A stretch of 33,796 bases of DNA from an uncultured Bacteroidota bacterium (lineage in GTDB: Bacteria; Bacteroidota; Bacteroidia; Chitinophagales; LD1): positions 1 to 33,796 of the forward strand of contig CAIYOV010000017.1 in NCBI GenBank assembly GCA_903927935.1. Direction: 5' to 3'. Within the stretch, counting starts at the first letter, position 1. Each line of letters starts with the position of its first letter. Position numbers and translations under genes: made by a program. A model generated the notes under the pieces. The model saw only the letters and a program-made list of their open reading frames with translations, was not told the origin of the DNA and ran no database searches. Below are positions 17,501 to 25,016 of the stretch, one piece after another.

Positions 17501-18896
17501 TAATTATCCAAACATCATGGTGCTGCAATATTTAAAGAGCATGAAAATTGACGACCCAAAATTAGAGGCACGCGCTACAAAACTTTTGGATGATGGCTAC
17601 AAAAAGCTGACTGCTTTTGAAACAAAAGAAAACGGTTACGAATGGTTTGGTGCCGTACCGGCACACGAAGCACTTACTGCTTACGGTTTAATGGAATTTG
17701 TGGATATGAAAGATGTCTACAAGGGAGTGGATGACAAAATGGTCGATCGGACCGTTAAGTTGCTGTTAGAAAAACGCGATGGCAACGGAGGTTTTAGAAA
17801 GAATCCGCGTGCGCTCGATTCGTTTGGCGGTGCAGATGAAGACATTACAAACGCTTACATCGTTTATGCATTAAGCGAAGCTGGTTACAAAGACTTGGGT
17901 AAAGAACTAACCGCAGTAGAAAAAGAAGCGAAAAAAAGTAATGACACTTACCTGATGGCATTGGTGGCTAATGCACTTTTCAATGTAGGTGAGGAACATC
18001 GTGGAGAAGAAATGGTGTCACGTCTCATCAATGCACGAAACGAAGCAGGTTTCTGGACGGGCAAGAAACATTCTATTACGCGCAGCACCGGTGAGAGTTT
18101 GAAAACAGAAACCACTTCGCTTATTCTGCTCGCGTTGATGAAATCAAAAAATCCGGATGTGGCGAGCGTAACGAGTGCAGTTAAATTTTTAGTAGGAGCG
18201 CGCAGTGGTTATGGAGGCTTCGGTTCTACACAGGCAACTATTCTTGCATTAAAAGCCCTTACTAAATATGCAGAGTTCAGCAAGAAGACCGATGAAGCGG
18301 GAACGATTGAAATGCTTATAAACGGAACAGTTGTTTCACAAAAAGATTTTGCGAAAGGCGAACGAAACAATGTGGTGATGGATGGTCTGGAGAAATTTGT
18401 TCAACAAGGCAAGCAGAAAATAGCAGTTCGCTTTAAAGGATGCAAGCAAGCATTGCCTTATGCTATGAATATTTCTTACAGCACCTCACTTCCGGAAAGT
18501 TCGAAGGAGTGCGTAGTAAATCTTGACGTGAAATTTTCTGCCAGGCAGGTGAAGGTAGGAGAAACACTACGCTTATCTGCTACCCTCAAAAACAAAACCA
18601 ATCAGGGACAACCAATGACAATGGCTATTATCGGAATACCGGCAGGGTTCAGCGCACAATCGTGGCAGCTAAAAGAAATGCAGGAGAAAGAAGTAATTGA
18701 CTTTTATGAAATTATCGGCAACAACGTTGCCTGCTATTACCGTGACCTTGCACCGAATGAGCAGAAACAAATCAATCTCGATTTGAAAGCTGAAATTCCG
18801 GGTGACTATGATGCCCCTGCTTCATCTGCCTATTTGTATTATACCAGCGAGCAAAAAGATTGGGAGGGGTTGGGCAGAGTGTTTGTGAATCCATAG
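14514..18896 (+). CDS. Bacterial alpha-2-macroglobulin-like protein with thioester motif
   Basis: This is a large secreted protease trap. The ATG at 14514 gives 1460 residues with a hydrophobic signal (MQKMFRPLSAATLVLLSVTA). An upstream TTG at 14403 would bury it behind 37 extra residues and is rejected. MG2-type macroglobulin domains begin at about residue 55 (DRVYVQTDKSFYKPGETVWF). A CarboxypepD_reg-like domain is inserted at about 560-605 (LSGVIYDGYTSKPVTGAVV). The A2M central domain covers about 770-900 (FASTVYWNGNVITDKSGRA). The thioester motif is intact as YGCFEQ (C989, E991, Q992), followed by the alpha-helical thioester domain and a C-terminal receptor-like beta domain. No lipobox is seen, unlike the E. 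coli YfhM lipoprotein, and no penicillin-binding protein 1C gene is next to it. Its promoter region contains the 21-bp array. Confidence 0.93.
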   Translation: MQKMFRPLSAATLVLLSVTAVVAAITNLNLETFESEFVKSLKEKFKTFYSHAAQDRVYVQTDKSFYKPGETVWFTAYVRDEKTLKPSGNSDIIHIEFITPKGSTEKHFKIVAKNGAAQGDFNLSAHPGGIYKIRAYTEWQKNEENGYRFEKDITVQNVVMPRLKMKLDFEKEAYGKGDEVVAKLELNTNANKPFANTKVKFSAQLDGKSLSENSATTDANGKVNLKFTLPKDLNSVDGIVNVMIDFEGSTESISRSVPIVLNKISVEFFPEGGDMVANVNSRVAFRAMNEFSKPADVEGIIVDTKGAFVAKFSSYHFGIGAVDFIPKQNEIYKAHITKPEGILDEFNLPEVLKVGYVLKMNKEKENLRLAVSSWQNEALSLVAQTRGKIYYAKTFNAVKGVNQIAINTENFPVGISQITLFDSKRIARCERLAFVNKNQQLNIAVTTDKQQYQPRAKVSMNIRVTDEEGLPVPGNFSVSVVDDNLLSFADDKQGNILSKILLEPDLKEKVEEPNFYFDKKEEKADKALDLLMLTSGWRKYDWKQITDEDYPEQKFASEKAELSGVIYDGYTSKPVTGAVVKFKESGKSTVTDKDGKFTLSKFDISKQNQIEIAAANFQTQTQTVYNYGKDVAYYLYDNRRYMYRGGRDFDEVPMMVGAAGKGMAMQEKMIVINATKAEGKALKKNRLEAAEIDLIEATTTNDLETEPKPDEADVENKNGDNLKEEVTVVAAIGDLRFAEMQNFDKNVEQQQNQITFYRAKEFPKRKYVATDTTRNDFASTVYWNGNVITDKSGRAKVEFTTNDLISSFKTTIEGFGDDGSIGRTEANFSTNLPFAMDAKIPTEMVAGDKMMIPVFIKNNSDEEARGRMIIVSPKQLLINSKLSEVVIPANQSKVIYLEATANNEIGSGNLEIKFNSPKFNDALARNIEVVAKGFPANISLSGQELEKDFVINPVNVVPGSMKVSFNAYPNIMTELMSGVESILREPYGCFEQTSSSNYPNIMVLQYLKSMKIDDPKLEARATKLLDDGYKKLTAFETKENGYEWFGAVPAHEALTAYGLMEFVDMKDVYKGVDDKMVDRTVKLLLEKRDGNGGFRKNPRALDSFGGADEDITNAYIVYALSEAGYKDLGKELTAVEKEAKKSNDTYLMALVANALFNVGEEHRGEEMVSRLINARNEAGFWTGKKHSITRSTGESLKTETTSLILLALMKSKNPDVASVTSAVKFLVGARSGYGGFGSTQATILALKALTKYAEFSKKTDEAGTIEMLINGTVVSQKDFAKGERNNVVMDGLEKFVQQGKQKIAVRFKGCKQALPYAMNISYSTSLPESSKECVVNLDVKFSARQVKVGETLRLSATLKNKTNQGQPMTMAIIGIPAGFSAQSWQLKEMQEKEVIDFYEIIGNNVACYYRDLAPNEQKQINLDLKAEIPGDYDAPASSAYLYYTSEQKDWEGLGRVFVNP

Positions 18897-18900
18897 TAAA

Positions 18901-18940
18901 TACAGGTTTTTGAAGTTTCTGAAAATTTCAGAAGACTGTA
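18901..18940. terminator. Hairpin between convergent genes, possible bidirectional terminator
   Basis: The 44-bp gap between the convergent alpha-2-macroglobulin and methyltransferase genes is nearly filled by an imperfect hairpin. An inner perfect inverted repeat TTCTGAAA-A-TTTCAGAA lies inside an outer TACAG (18901-18905) / CTGTA (18936-18940) pair. Short T-rich tracts flank it on both sides (TTATTTCTTTC on the + side). The stem is AT-rich and bulged, so termination strength is doubtful. Confidence 0.4.
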
Positions 18941-19741
18941 TTATTTCTTTCTGCAAACAAAAAACACACTGCTGCTGTACGATTTGCAGTGACGCATTTT
19001 GAACCATTGTATGTAATCGGGATAAGGATATAAAGCAGGTAGCACTACTTTCTCAACTTCAAAAACCTGTTCAAGTATTCGCTGCCAATTGCTAATCTGG
19101 TAATAACGCAAATCATATAAAACAGTTTTGCCCGTGTGGTGGCTGTGAGAACCCGGAATAAATAATTCTCGAAAACTGACTTTGGCAGAAGAAATGAATG
19201 GTGACAGAAAAAAATTGACAAACCGGATATGTGTAGTAAAAAGGATGGCAGTAATCCAATTAATCGTGGCCATTGCGGCAGTAGGCATGCCTATAATCAG
19301 CACCCCATCATCTTTCATAATGCGTTCCATTTCCCGAAGGGATTTCAATTCATCGCTTACGTGCTCCAGCACATGCGAAGAATAAACGGTATCGAACATT
19401 TTACTGTCAAATGGAATATTTTCAGAAAATGCCTGCTTCACATATTTACCGCCTACTTCAAAGCTGTAATCGGTAATGCCCCAATCAAGCGGTTGAGCCG
19501 CTGGGTCAATACCATACACTTCGCAGCCGAATTCGGTATTTGCTTTTTGCATGGAGTAACCAGCCCCATAACCAACATCAATAAATGTTCCCTTTCTGAT
19601 ATGGGGTTTTATGGCATCCCATTCCACATCGCGAACATGCTTTTGATACACATTAACTTGCTCCTTACTTAGTATAGGGAACATGTATATACGCAATAAA
19701 ATTTTTTTGATGGAATTTGATTTTAACTCAGCGGCATTCAT
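18941..19741 (-). CDS. Class I SAM-dependent methyltransferase
   Basis: The protein has 266 residues and is cytoplasmic, with one hydrophobic patch at about 160-185 (INWITAILFTTHIRFVNFFLS) that may associate with membrane. The SAM-binding motif I is FIDVGYGAGYSM (about 53-64), followed by an acidic motif II (EVYGIDPAAQP), motif IV (DTVYSSHVLEHV) and a motif V-like RIMKDDGVLIIGMP. This is the Methyltransf_11 arrangement. The central hydrophobic insertion and the C-terminal YYQISNWQRILEQ segment are like those of methyltransferases found in polysaccharide and lipid loci, but the substrate is not readable. It has no operon partner: it converges with the alpha-2-macroglobulin gene and diverges from the M1 peptidase. 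Confidence 0.85.
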   Translation of the reverse strand: MNAAELKSNSIKKILLRIYMFPILSKEQVNVYQKHVRDVEWDAIKPHIRKGTFIDVGYGAGYSMQKANTEFGCEVYGIDPAAQPLDWGITDYSFEVGGKYVKQAFSENIPFDSKMFDTVYSSHVLEHVSDELKSLREMERIMKDDGVLIIGMPTAAMATINWITAILFTTHIRFVNFFLSPFISSAKVSFRELFIPGSHSHHTGKTVLYDLRYYQISNWQRILEQVFEVEKVVLPALYPYPDYIQWFKMRHCKSYSSSVFFVCRKK

Positions 19742-19789
19742 AACAAATTAAAAATTTCGATTGCGAATATATCCTAAGGTTTGATTTGG

Positions 19790-19822
19790 CTGCATCTGCA
19801 ATGCGCTGTTTTTCTACCTTTA
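19790..19822 (+). promoter_or_regulatory. Probable sigma-A-type Bacteroidota promoter for the M1 peptidase
   Basis: TTTG at 19790-19793 is followed, after 21 nt, by TACCTTTA at 19815-19822. This is close to the Bacteroidota -33 TTTG / -7 TAnnTTTG pattern, with the last G replaced by A. Transcription would start near 19828 and leave a leader of about 18 nt before the ATG at 19846. Confidence 0.45.
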
Positions 19823-19845
19823 CGGCCTTTTAAATCTACAGATTC

Positions 19846-22455
19846 ATGTCATATCGTTTGATTATCACGGGTTGTGTGCTTTTACTGGCAGCTTCCTGTT
19901 CAACTACTAAAAAAACAACTACCGATAAAGATGCGGTTTCGGTTGATTTAGATACTATAGAAATAACTGCCTCTCGCGAAAATCCATATCGTGCTTCTGC
20001 TACAAAAGATTTTGATTTGGTGCATACTAAACTCGAAGTTGCATTTGATTATGAAAAGCAATACTTAAACGGTAAAGCAACGATCATACTTAAGCCACAT
20101 TTCTATCCACAATATTCGGTTTCGCTTGATGCTAAGCAATTCGATATTCATGAAGTAAGTTTAGTAACCGGACCCAATACACGTGAAAGTTTGGAGTACA
20201 CATATGATTCTCTGGAATTAAAAATTCAACTCAATAAGAAATACGAAATGGGGGAGGAACTTAAAGTTTACATAGATTATACTGCTAAACCTGAAGAAAG
20301 AAAAGTTGGAGGTAGTGCGGCCATTAATGAAGATAAAGGATTGTATTTCATTAATCCGCTTGGCACAGATTCAACAAAACCAATTCAAATTTGGACGCAA
20401 GGCGAAACCGAATCGAACTCATGCTGGTTTCCAACCATTGACAAGCCCAATCAAAAATTTACTGATGAAATTTATATCACACACTTAAAGAAATATGTTT
20501 CACTCAGCAATGGCAACTTGATTTCATCAACAAGTGTGAACGATAGTTTAGTAACTGATTATTGGAAGATGGACTTGCCACATGCACCTTATTTAGTAAT
20601 GATGGCTGTTGGAGAGTTTTCTGTTATTCAGGACCGGTGGAGAGATGTGCCCGTAAATTATTATGTAGAAAGAAAGTACGCGCCTTATGCGAAACAGATT
20701 TTTGGTAATACACCCGAAATGATGGAGTTCTTTTCTCAAAAACTTGGCTTTGATTATCCCTGGCAGAAATATTCGCAGGTAGTAGTGCGCGATTATATAA
20801 GCGGGGCTATGGAAAATACTTCTGCAACACTCCACGGAGAATTTATTCAGCGAGATTCACGTGAGTTGCTGGATGAAACGAATGAAGATATAATCAGCCA
20901 CGAATTGTTTCATCAATGGTTTGGCGATTTGGTGACAACTGAAAGCTGGAGCAATATTCCGCTGAATGAATCGTTTGCCACCTATGGAGAATATTTATGG
21001 AACGAATACAAATATGGTCGCGAATATGCCGATTACAAGCAGCAGGAGAATTTCGATAAATATATGGATGAGGCCAAAAATAAAAACGTTGACCTTATTC
21101 GGTTTCATTATGATGACCGGGAGGATATGTTCGACCGTCACAGCTATGAAAAAGGAGGATTGCTTTTACATTATCTGCGAAAAATTGTTGGTGACGAGGC
21201 ATTCTTTAAATCGCTGGAATTGTATTTAAAAACAAATCAGTTTAAGCCCGTGGAGGTTCATCAACTGCGTTTGGCATTTGAAGAAGTGACCGGTAAAGAT
21301 TTGAACTGGTTTTTCAATGAATGGTTTCTTGATTCGGGTCATCCGGTATTGGATGTAGATTATAGCTTTGATGCCGATAGCGTCTATGTTACAATAGAGC
21401 AGAAACACAACACAGACAAACCATTGACCTATCAGATGCCATTCAGAATCGATGTGTGGTATGGCAAAGTGGTGAACTCTTATAACGAGATTTTGAAAAA
21501 AAAATCGCAGGTATTTTCTTTTAAAGCATACGGCAAACCTGACCTGATTGATTTTGATGCCGAGCGTGCAGTGTTGTGCGAAAAGAAGGAAAACAAAACT
21601 ACAGAGAACTATATTTTCCAATATCAAAACACACCCCTTTTTGTTCAGCGTTTAGATGCTTTGAGAAAATTAGCGGATGTGCAAAAACAAAATGCAGAAG
21701 CTAAGCAGGTATTGATTGACGCATTGAAAGATCCTGCGTTTTATCTTCGTCAGTTTGCCATTGATGAATTGGATTTGCCAAAAGAAAATAAGGATAGCAT
21801 TCTTGCAATAATTGCTGACTTGGCAATGCATGATAAAGCGTCTACTGTTCGCAGGTCGGCTATTCTCAAATTGAGTAAATCAGGTTTGGCTTCGCAATAC
21901 GATTCTCTTTTCGAAATAGCAATTGGCGATAGCTCTTATGAAGTTGCAGGAGCCGCGTTGAAAGCATTAAACGGGGTGGACTCGAAAAAGGCGCTGGAAG
22001 TGGCCAAACAATTTGAGAAAATGGAGAATCACGATATTTCTGGAAGTGTAGCAGATGTTTATGCAAAAGAAGGAGACTCGAGTTATCAAAGTTATTTCGA
22101 AAACAGGTTGCGTTCCATATCCGGTATTTCTAAATATTCAATGTTTTATTATTACGCTAATTTTTTAATCCGCATGGAAAAGAGCGTTGTGCTGAGCGGT
22201 ATCCAAACAATTGAAGAGCAGGGAATGGCAACCGATAATCATTTTTATGTTGGAGGTTCAAAAGGTTCATTAAAGCGAATTGCGAAATCGTTTGAAGAAA
22301 AGAAGAAAAAGGCACAAAACGAACTAGCCGGTGAGCAAAGCCAAACAGCAAAACTTGATTTACAGGAGAAGATTACAGATTACGATTTGATAGTCAGCAA
22401 TGCCAATAATGCAATTCAAAGATTGACTAAGAAAAGCGAGTCGAAGAAAAACTAA
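19846..22455 (+). CDS. M1-family zinc aminopeptidase lipoprotein with HEAT-like repeats
   Basis: This is an envelope-anchored metallo-aminopeptidase of 869 residues. The N-terminus is a lipoprotein signal with lipobox LAASC (Cys at about 18). A beta-rich N-terminal M1 domain leads to the substrate-binding motif GAMEN (320-324). The zinc site HELFH-x18-E follows (H352, E353 catalytic, H356, E375), with NESFATY after it. The residues needed for activity are therefore all present. The C-terminal third (about 590-790) is helical with recurring LRQFAIDELDLP, VRRSAILKLSKSG and VAGAALKALNGV segments, which look like HEAT/armadillo repeats. The end is a charged coiled coil rich in K, E and Q. The gene has its own promoter and stands alone, ending 10 bp from a convergent gene. 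Confidence 0.93.
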   Translation: MSYRLIITGCVLLLAASCSTTKKTTTDKDAVSVDLDTIEITASRENPYRASATKDFDLVHTKLEVAFDYEKQYLNGKATIILKPHFYPQYSVSLDAKQFDIHEVSLVTGPNTRESLEYTYDSLELKIQLNKKYEMGEELKVYIDYTAKPEERKVGGSAAINEDKGLYFINPLGTDSTKPIQIWTQGETESNSCWFPTIDKPNQKFTDEIYITHLKKYVSLSNGNLISSTSVNDSLVTDYWKMDLPHAPYLVMMAVGEFSVIQDRWRDVPVNYYVERKYAPYAKQIFGNTPEMMEFFSQKLGFDYPWQKYSQVVVRDYISGAMENTSATLHGEFIQRDSRELLDETNEDIISHELFHQWFGDLVTTESWSNIPLNESFATYGEYLWNEYKYGREYADYKQQENFDKYMDEAKNKNVDLIRFHYDDREDMFDRHSYEKGGLLLHYLRKIVGDEAFFKSLELYLKTNQFKPVEVHQLRLAFEEVTGKDLNWFFNEWFLDSGHPVLDVDYSFDADSVYVTIEQKHNTDKPLTYQMPFRIDVWYGKVVNSYNEILKKKSQVFSFKAYGKPDLIDFDAERAVLCEKKENKTTENYIFQYQNTPLFVQRLDALRKLADVQKQNAEAKQVLIDALKDPAFYLRQFAIDELDLPKENKDSILAIIADLAMHDKASTVRRSAILKLSKSGLASQYDSLFEIAIGDSSYEVAGAALKALNGVDSKKALEVAKQFEKMENHDISGSVADVYAKEGDSSYQSYFENRLRSISGISKYSMFYYYANFLIRMEKSVVLSGIQTIEEQGMATDNHFYVGGSKGSLKRIAKSFEEKKKKAQNELAGEQSQTAKLDLQEKITDYDLIVSNANNAIQRLTKKSESKKN

Positions 22456-22465
22456 ACGGGTTTAT

Positions 22466-22906
22466 TTATTGTTCGTTTTTTGTTCCATGTAATCCTGGAA
22501 GCCGTACTGACGGATAAACACGTGAGGCGCCATCTTTCGTAATTGTTTTTACACGATAATAAACATCTTCGGAAGCAGTAAGCGGATAAACATCCCGCTT
22601 CACGATAACAACACTGTCGTTTGCCGACTCATTAAATTTTATGTATTTGCATTGGCTAAATCCGTTTTGTGGATCAGCACTTTTTTCAATCAATACGTAT
22701 TCAAATTGCGAAGCTTTGGTTAGAAAGATAGCAATTTCAATTCCGTTGTTACTACGTGAAACCTCAATGGCTAATTCCTGATCGGTAGATTTCAGAAAGT
22801 AATCACTGCTTTGCGAAAAAACGATGCTGGAAGAAAATGTGAACAGAGCCACAATTAGAATTTGGAAAAAGAAAAATGTGTTTTTATAAACCTTTTCTTT
22901 GCACAT
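22466..22906 (-). CDS. Small secreted protein with one FN3-like beta domain
   Basis: The protein has 146 residues with an N-terminal signal (about 8-31, ending SIVFSQ). The remaining 115 residues are predicted beta-rich. They follow the pattern often seen in Bacteroidota extracellular proteins just before a sorting domain: FEYVLIEKSADPQNGFSQCKYI, then VYYRVKTITKDGASRVYPSVRL. No type IX sorting domain follows, so the protein ends at this module. No enzyme motif is visible. It is divergent from the hydrolase gene (about 95 bp) and convergent with the peptidase gene. Function unknown. Confidence 0.75.
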   Translation of the reverse strand: MCKEKVYKNTFFFFQILIVALFTFSSSIVFSQSSDYFLKSTDQELAIEVSRSNNGIEIAIFLTKASQFEYVLIEKSADPQNGFSQCKYIKFNESANDSVVIVKRDVYPLTASEDVYYRVKTITKDGASRVYPSVRLPGLHGTKNEQ

Positions 22907-22946
22907 GCCGGTTTGACGATTTTCTTAGATGAAGATAAATGACTTA

Positions 22947-22975
22947 TTGGCAAAACGAAGGTTATTTTATGTTTG
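22947..22975 (+). promoter_or_regulatory. Probable Bacteroidota promoter for the alpha/beta hydrolase
   Basis: TTG at 22947-22949 and a perfect TAnnTTTG (TATGTTTG at 22968-22975) are separated by 18 nt. The predicted transcript would begin near 22981, about 20 nt before the ATG at 23001. Confidence 0.5.
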
Positions 22976-23000
22976 ACACGAAATTTTGAATAAGATTATC

Positions 23001-23687
23001 ATGAAGGAACTTTTATTGTTACACGGAGCACTAGGTTCGAAAGAACAGTTCAACGAATTGGAAATTATTCTCGCTGAGAAATTCAAAACCTATTCTCTTA
23101 ATTTTTCGGGACACGGAAGAAGACCATCACATCATCATGCGTTTACTATTCAGAATTTTGCTCATGAAGCACTGGATTGGATGAATGAGCATTACATTAA
23201 AACGATTGACATTTTTGGCTATAGCATGGGAGGTTATGTAGCCTTATGGCTGGCGCGGTTTTATCCTGAACGTGTTGGGAAAATTTTCACGCTTGGAACA
23301 AAAGTAAATTGGAATGAGGAGGAAGCAGAGAAAGAAATAAAAATGTTGAATGCTGAAAGAATTATGGAGAAGGTTCCGGCTTTTGCACAAACTTTATCCG
23401 ACAGACATGGTGAGCATGAATGGAAGAGTGTAATGAGTAAAACGGCTTTGCTGATGAAAGACCTTGCACACACACATCTCACTGAACAGGATTTTATTAA
23501 AATCGAGAACCGGGTTTTATTGAGCAGAGGAGGACAAGATTCAATGATAACTTTCGATGAAACTGATTATGTGCATCACCTCCTCAAAAACTCTGAATTC
23601 AAAATTTACGAAAACGTGCCACACTCCATAGAACAGGTGCCGGTAGAATTATTGAGAAAAGAGATGGAAAGATTTTTTTCGTCTTAA
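23001..23687 (+). CDS. Alpha/beta hydrolase
   Basis: This is a 228-residue cytoplasmic serine hydrolase. The ATG at 23001 (MKELLLLHGALGSKEQF) was chosen over a TTG at 22986, because the protein then begins directly at the first beta strand and the oxyanion HGALG motif. The catalytic triad is visible: nucleophile S75 in GYSMGG, D180 in RGGQDSM and H208 in NVPHSIEQVP. A GHGRRPSHHH segment at about 38-46 matches the usual 'GhG.S' loop. The family includes esterases and MenH-like or lactonase-like enzymes, but nothing here narrows the substrate. Its stop is separated from the stop of the convergent gene by one base. Confidence 0.85.
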   Translation: MKELLLLHGALGSKEQFNELEIILAEKFKTYSLNFSGHGRRPSHHHAFTIQNFAHEALDWMNEHYIKTIDIFGYSMGGYVALWLARFYPERVGKIFTLGTKVNWNEEEAEKEIKMLNAERIMEKVPAFAQTLSDRHGEHEWKSVMSKTALLMKDLAHTHLTEQDFIKIENRVLLSRGGQDSMITFDETDYVHHLLKNSEFKIYENVPHSIEQVPVELLRKEMERFFSS

Positions 23688-23688
23688 C

Positions 23689-24930
23689 TTATCTGCCACT
23701 TTCTACAAATTGAGTGTTCAACGGTTTCGCATGTTCCAGATCAGTTTTTATTTCTTCCCTTAAAGGATAGTCATCCAAAGCATCATAATCATTCCAGAAT
23801 TTATCAGCGTATTTATATTTTGTCAGATACAAGTCCGACATTTCCGAATATTTTCCTTTCTGCACTAATGCACCAACACCATCTGTTTCATACTCATCAA
23901 AATACAGGTCGAAAGTTTCTTCTACAATAAAATCTACATCACCTGTTACCGGATTAACTACATGATGGTTGTAAGTGCGGTTTAGCGCACTCACAAATAA
24001 TTTTCCGTTATTCTTCTCTAATTCTACTACATCAGTTTCGTTTACTAATTTCCAAATACTGTTGTTGGCGTAACGCGACTTTACATAGTACGGATTTGGA
24101 TATTTCTGTACTTCTATTCTCAAAACGGCAAACGTTTCTTTCTCTACCCAGATTTTTGCCTGCTCTAATTTTGCACTGCTGCTTTCTTTGTATTGCGTTT
24201 TAATGACAAACTGTACGGAGTCTTCGCTCTCAAATTTGGGCGCAAAAAAGTCAATCATCTTCGGATTCATGAAAGTGTTTTTGTTGTAGCTGAACGGATT
24301 TTCTTTCAACAAATCAGCCAAGTGATCTCCATGATTGTTTGCATCTACATTACGCTCATCATTTTCGCTTCTGCGTTGTTTGTTTACCTGCATTAGTTCA
24401 TGAAAAGAATATTTGTAAGGGCTTTTAATGTTGAACGCAACACTTACGTCTGCTTCAATCAACCGAACATATTTTCCGTTCTCTTTATGATACTGACGAT
24501 AGAAACCGGTTTGAATAATTGAATCGGTGTAAAGGTTTTTCCGAAGGTTGTCAATAGCTTTCAACAAAACTCCACGGGCATTATAAGAGGTAATCACCGC
24601 CTCCTGCTTGGTTTCAGCAGCCGAAGAAATAGATATGCGTAATGTATCTCCTTCTTTATAAGTAACTATTGAAAGCATTTTGGGCTGATAGCCCACATAT
24701 GAAATCTTGAGAGAATCCTTCAGATTCATTTTCGGAACCGGAATTTCGAAATAACCATTGTCATCAGCCAAGCCCCCGAGTTGCGTGTTTTTAATTTGAA
24801 CAGCAGCCATTCCAAGTGGCGTGTTATTCGCTTCTTTATCGTAAACAAAACCTCGCAGATAAATGTTTTCCTGCGCCTCTATACGGGTAAATAGTGTTGC
24901 TATAAAAGCGATGACGATTAAATTTTTCAT
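23689..24930 (-). CDS. Secreted protein with CarboxypepD_reg-like domain
   Basis: The protein has 413 residues with a signal peptide (about 1-19, ending IEAQ). Residues 25-105 form a CarboxypepD_reg-like beta-sandwich (LRGFVYDKEANNTPLGMAAV, LKISYVGYQ), as found in front of many Bacteroidota outer membrane proteins. The remaining 300 residues are an alpha/beta region with a NLRKNLYTDSIIQTGFYRQY helix and a repeated strand pattern (WVEKETFAVLRIEVQKYP). This is similar in layout to the N-terminal portion of DUF5686-type proteins but without their barrel. No catalytic motif is seen. It is probably a periplasmic or surface protein of unknown role. It stands alone and converges with the hydrolase gene. 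Confidence 0.75.
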   Translation of the reverse strand: MKNLIVIAFIATLFTRIEAQENIYLRGFVYDKEANNTPLGMAAVQIKNTQLGGLADDNGYFEIPVPKMNLKDSLKISYVGYQPKMLSIVTYKEGDTLRISISSAAETKQEAVITSYNARGVLLKAIDNLRKNLYTDSIIQTGFYRQYHKENGKYVRLIEADVSVAFNIKSPYKYSFHELMQVNKQRRSENDERNVDANNHGDHLADLLKENPFSYNKNTFMNPKMIDFFAPKFESEDSVQFVIKTQYKESSSAKLEQAKIWVEKETFAVLRIEVQKYPNPYYVKSRYANNSIWKLVNETDVVELEKNNGKLFVSALNRTYNHHVVNPVTGDVDFIVEETFDLYFDEYETDGVGALVQKGKYSEMSDLYLTKYKYADKFWNDYDALDDYPLREEIKTDLEHAKPLNTQFVESGR

Positions 24931-25016
24931 ACAAACGAATTTATAAACTAAACGAACGTACCGTAAAAATTGATATGTGCAACGACAAAATGAATTCGCT
25001 TTTGCAGGAGTTATTC

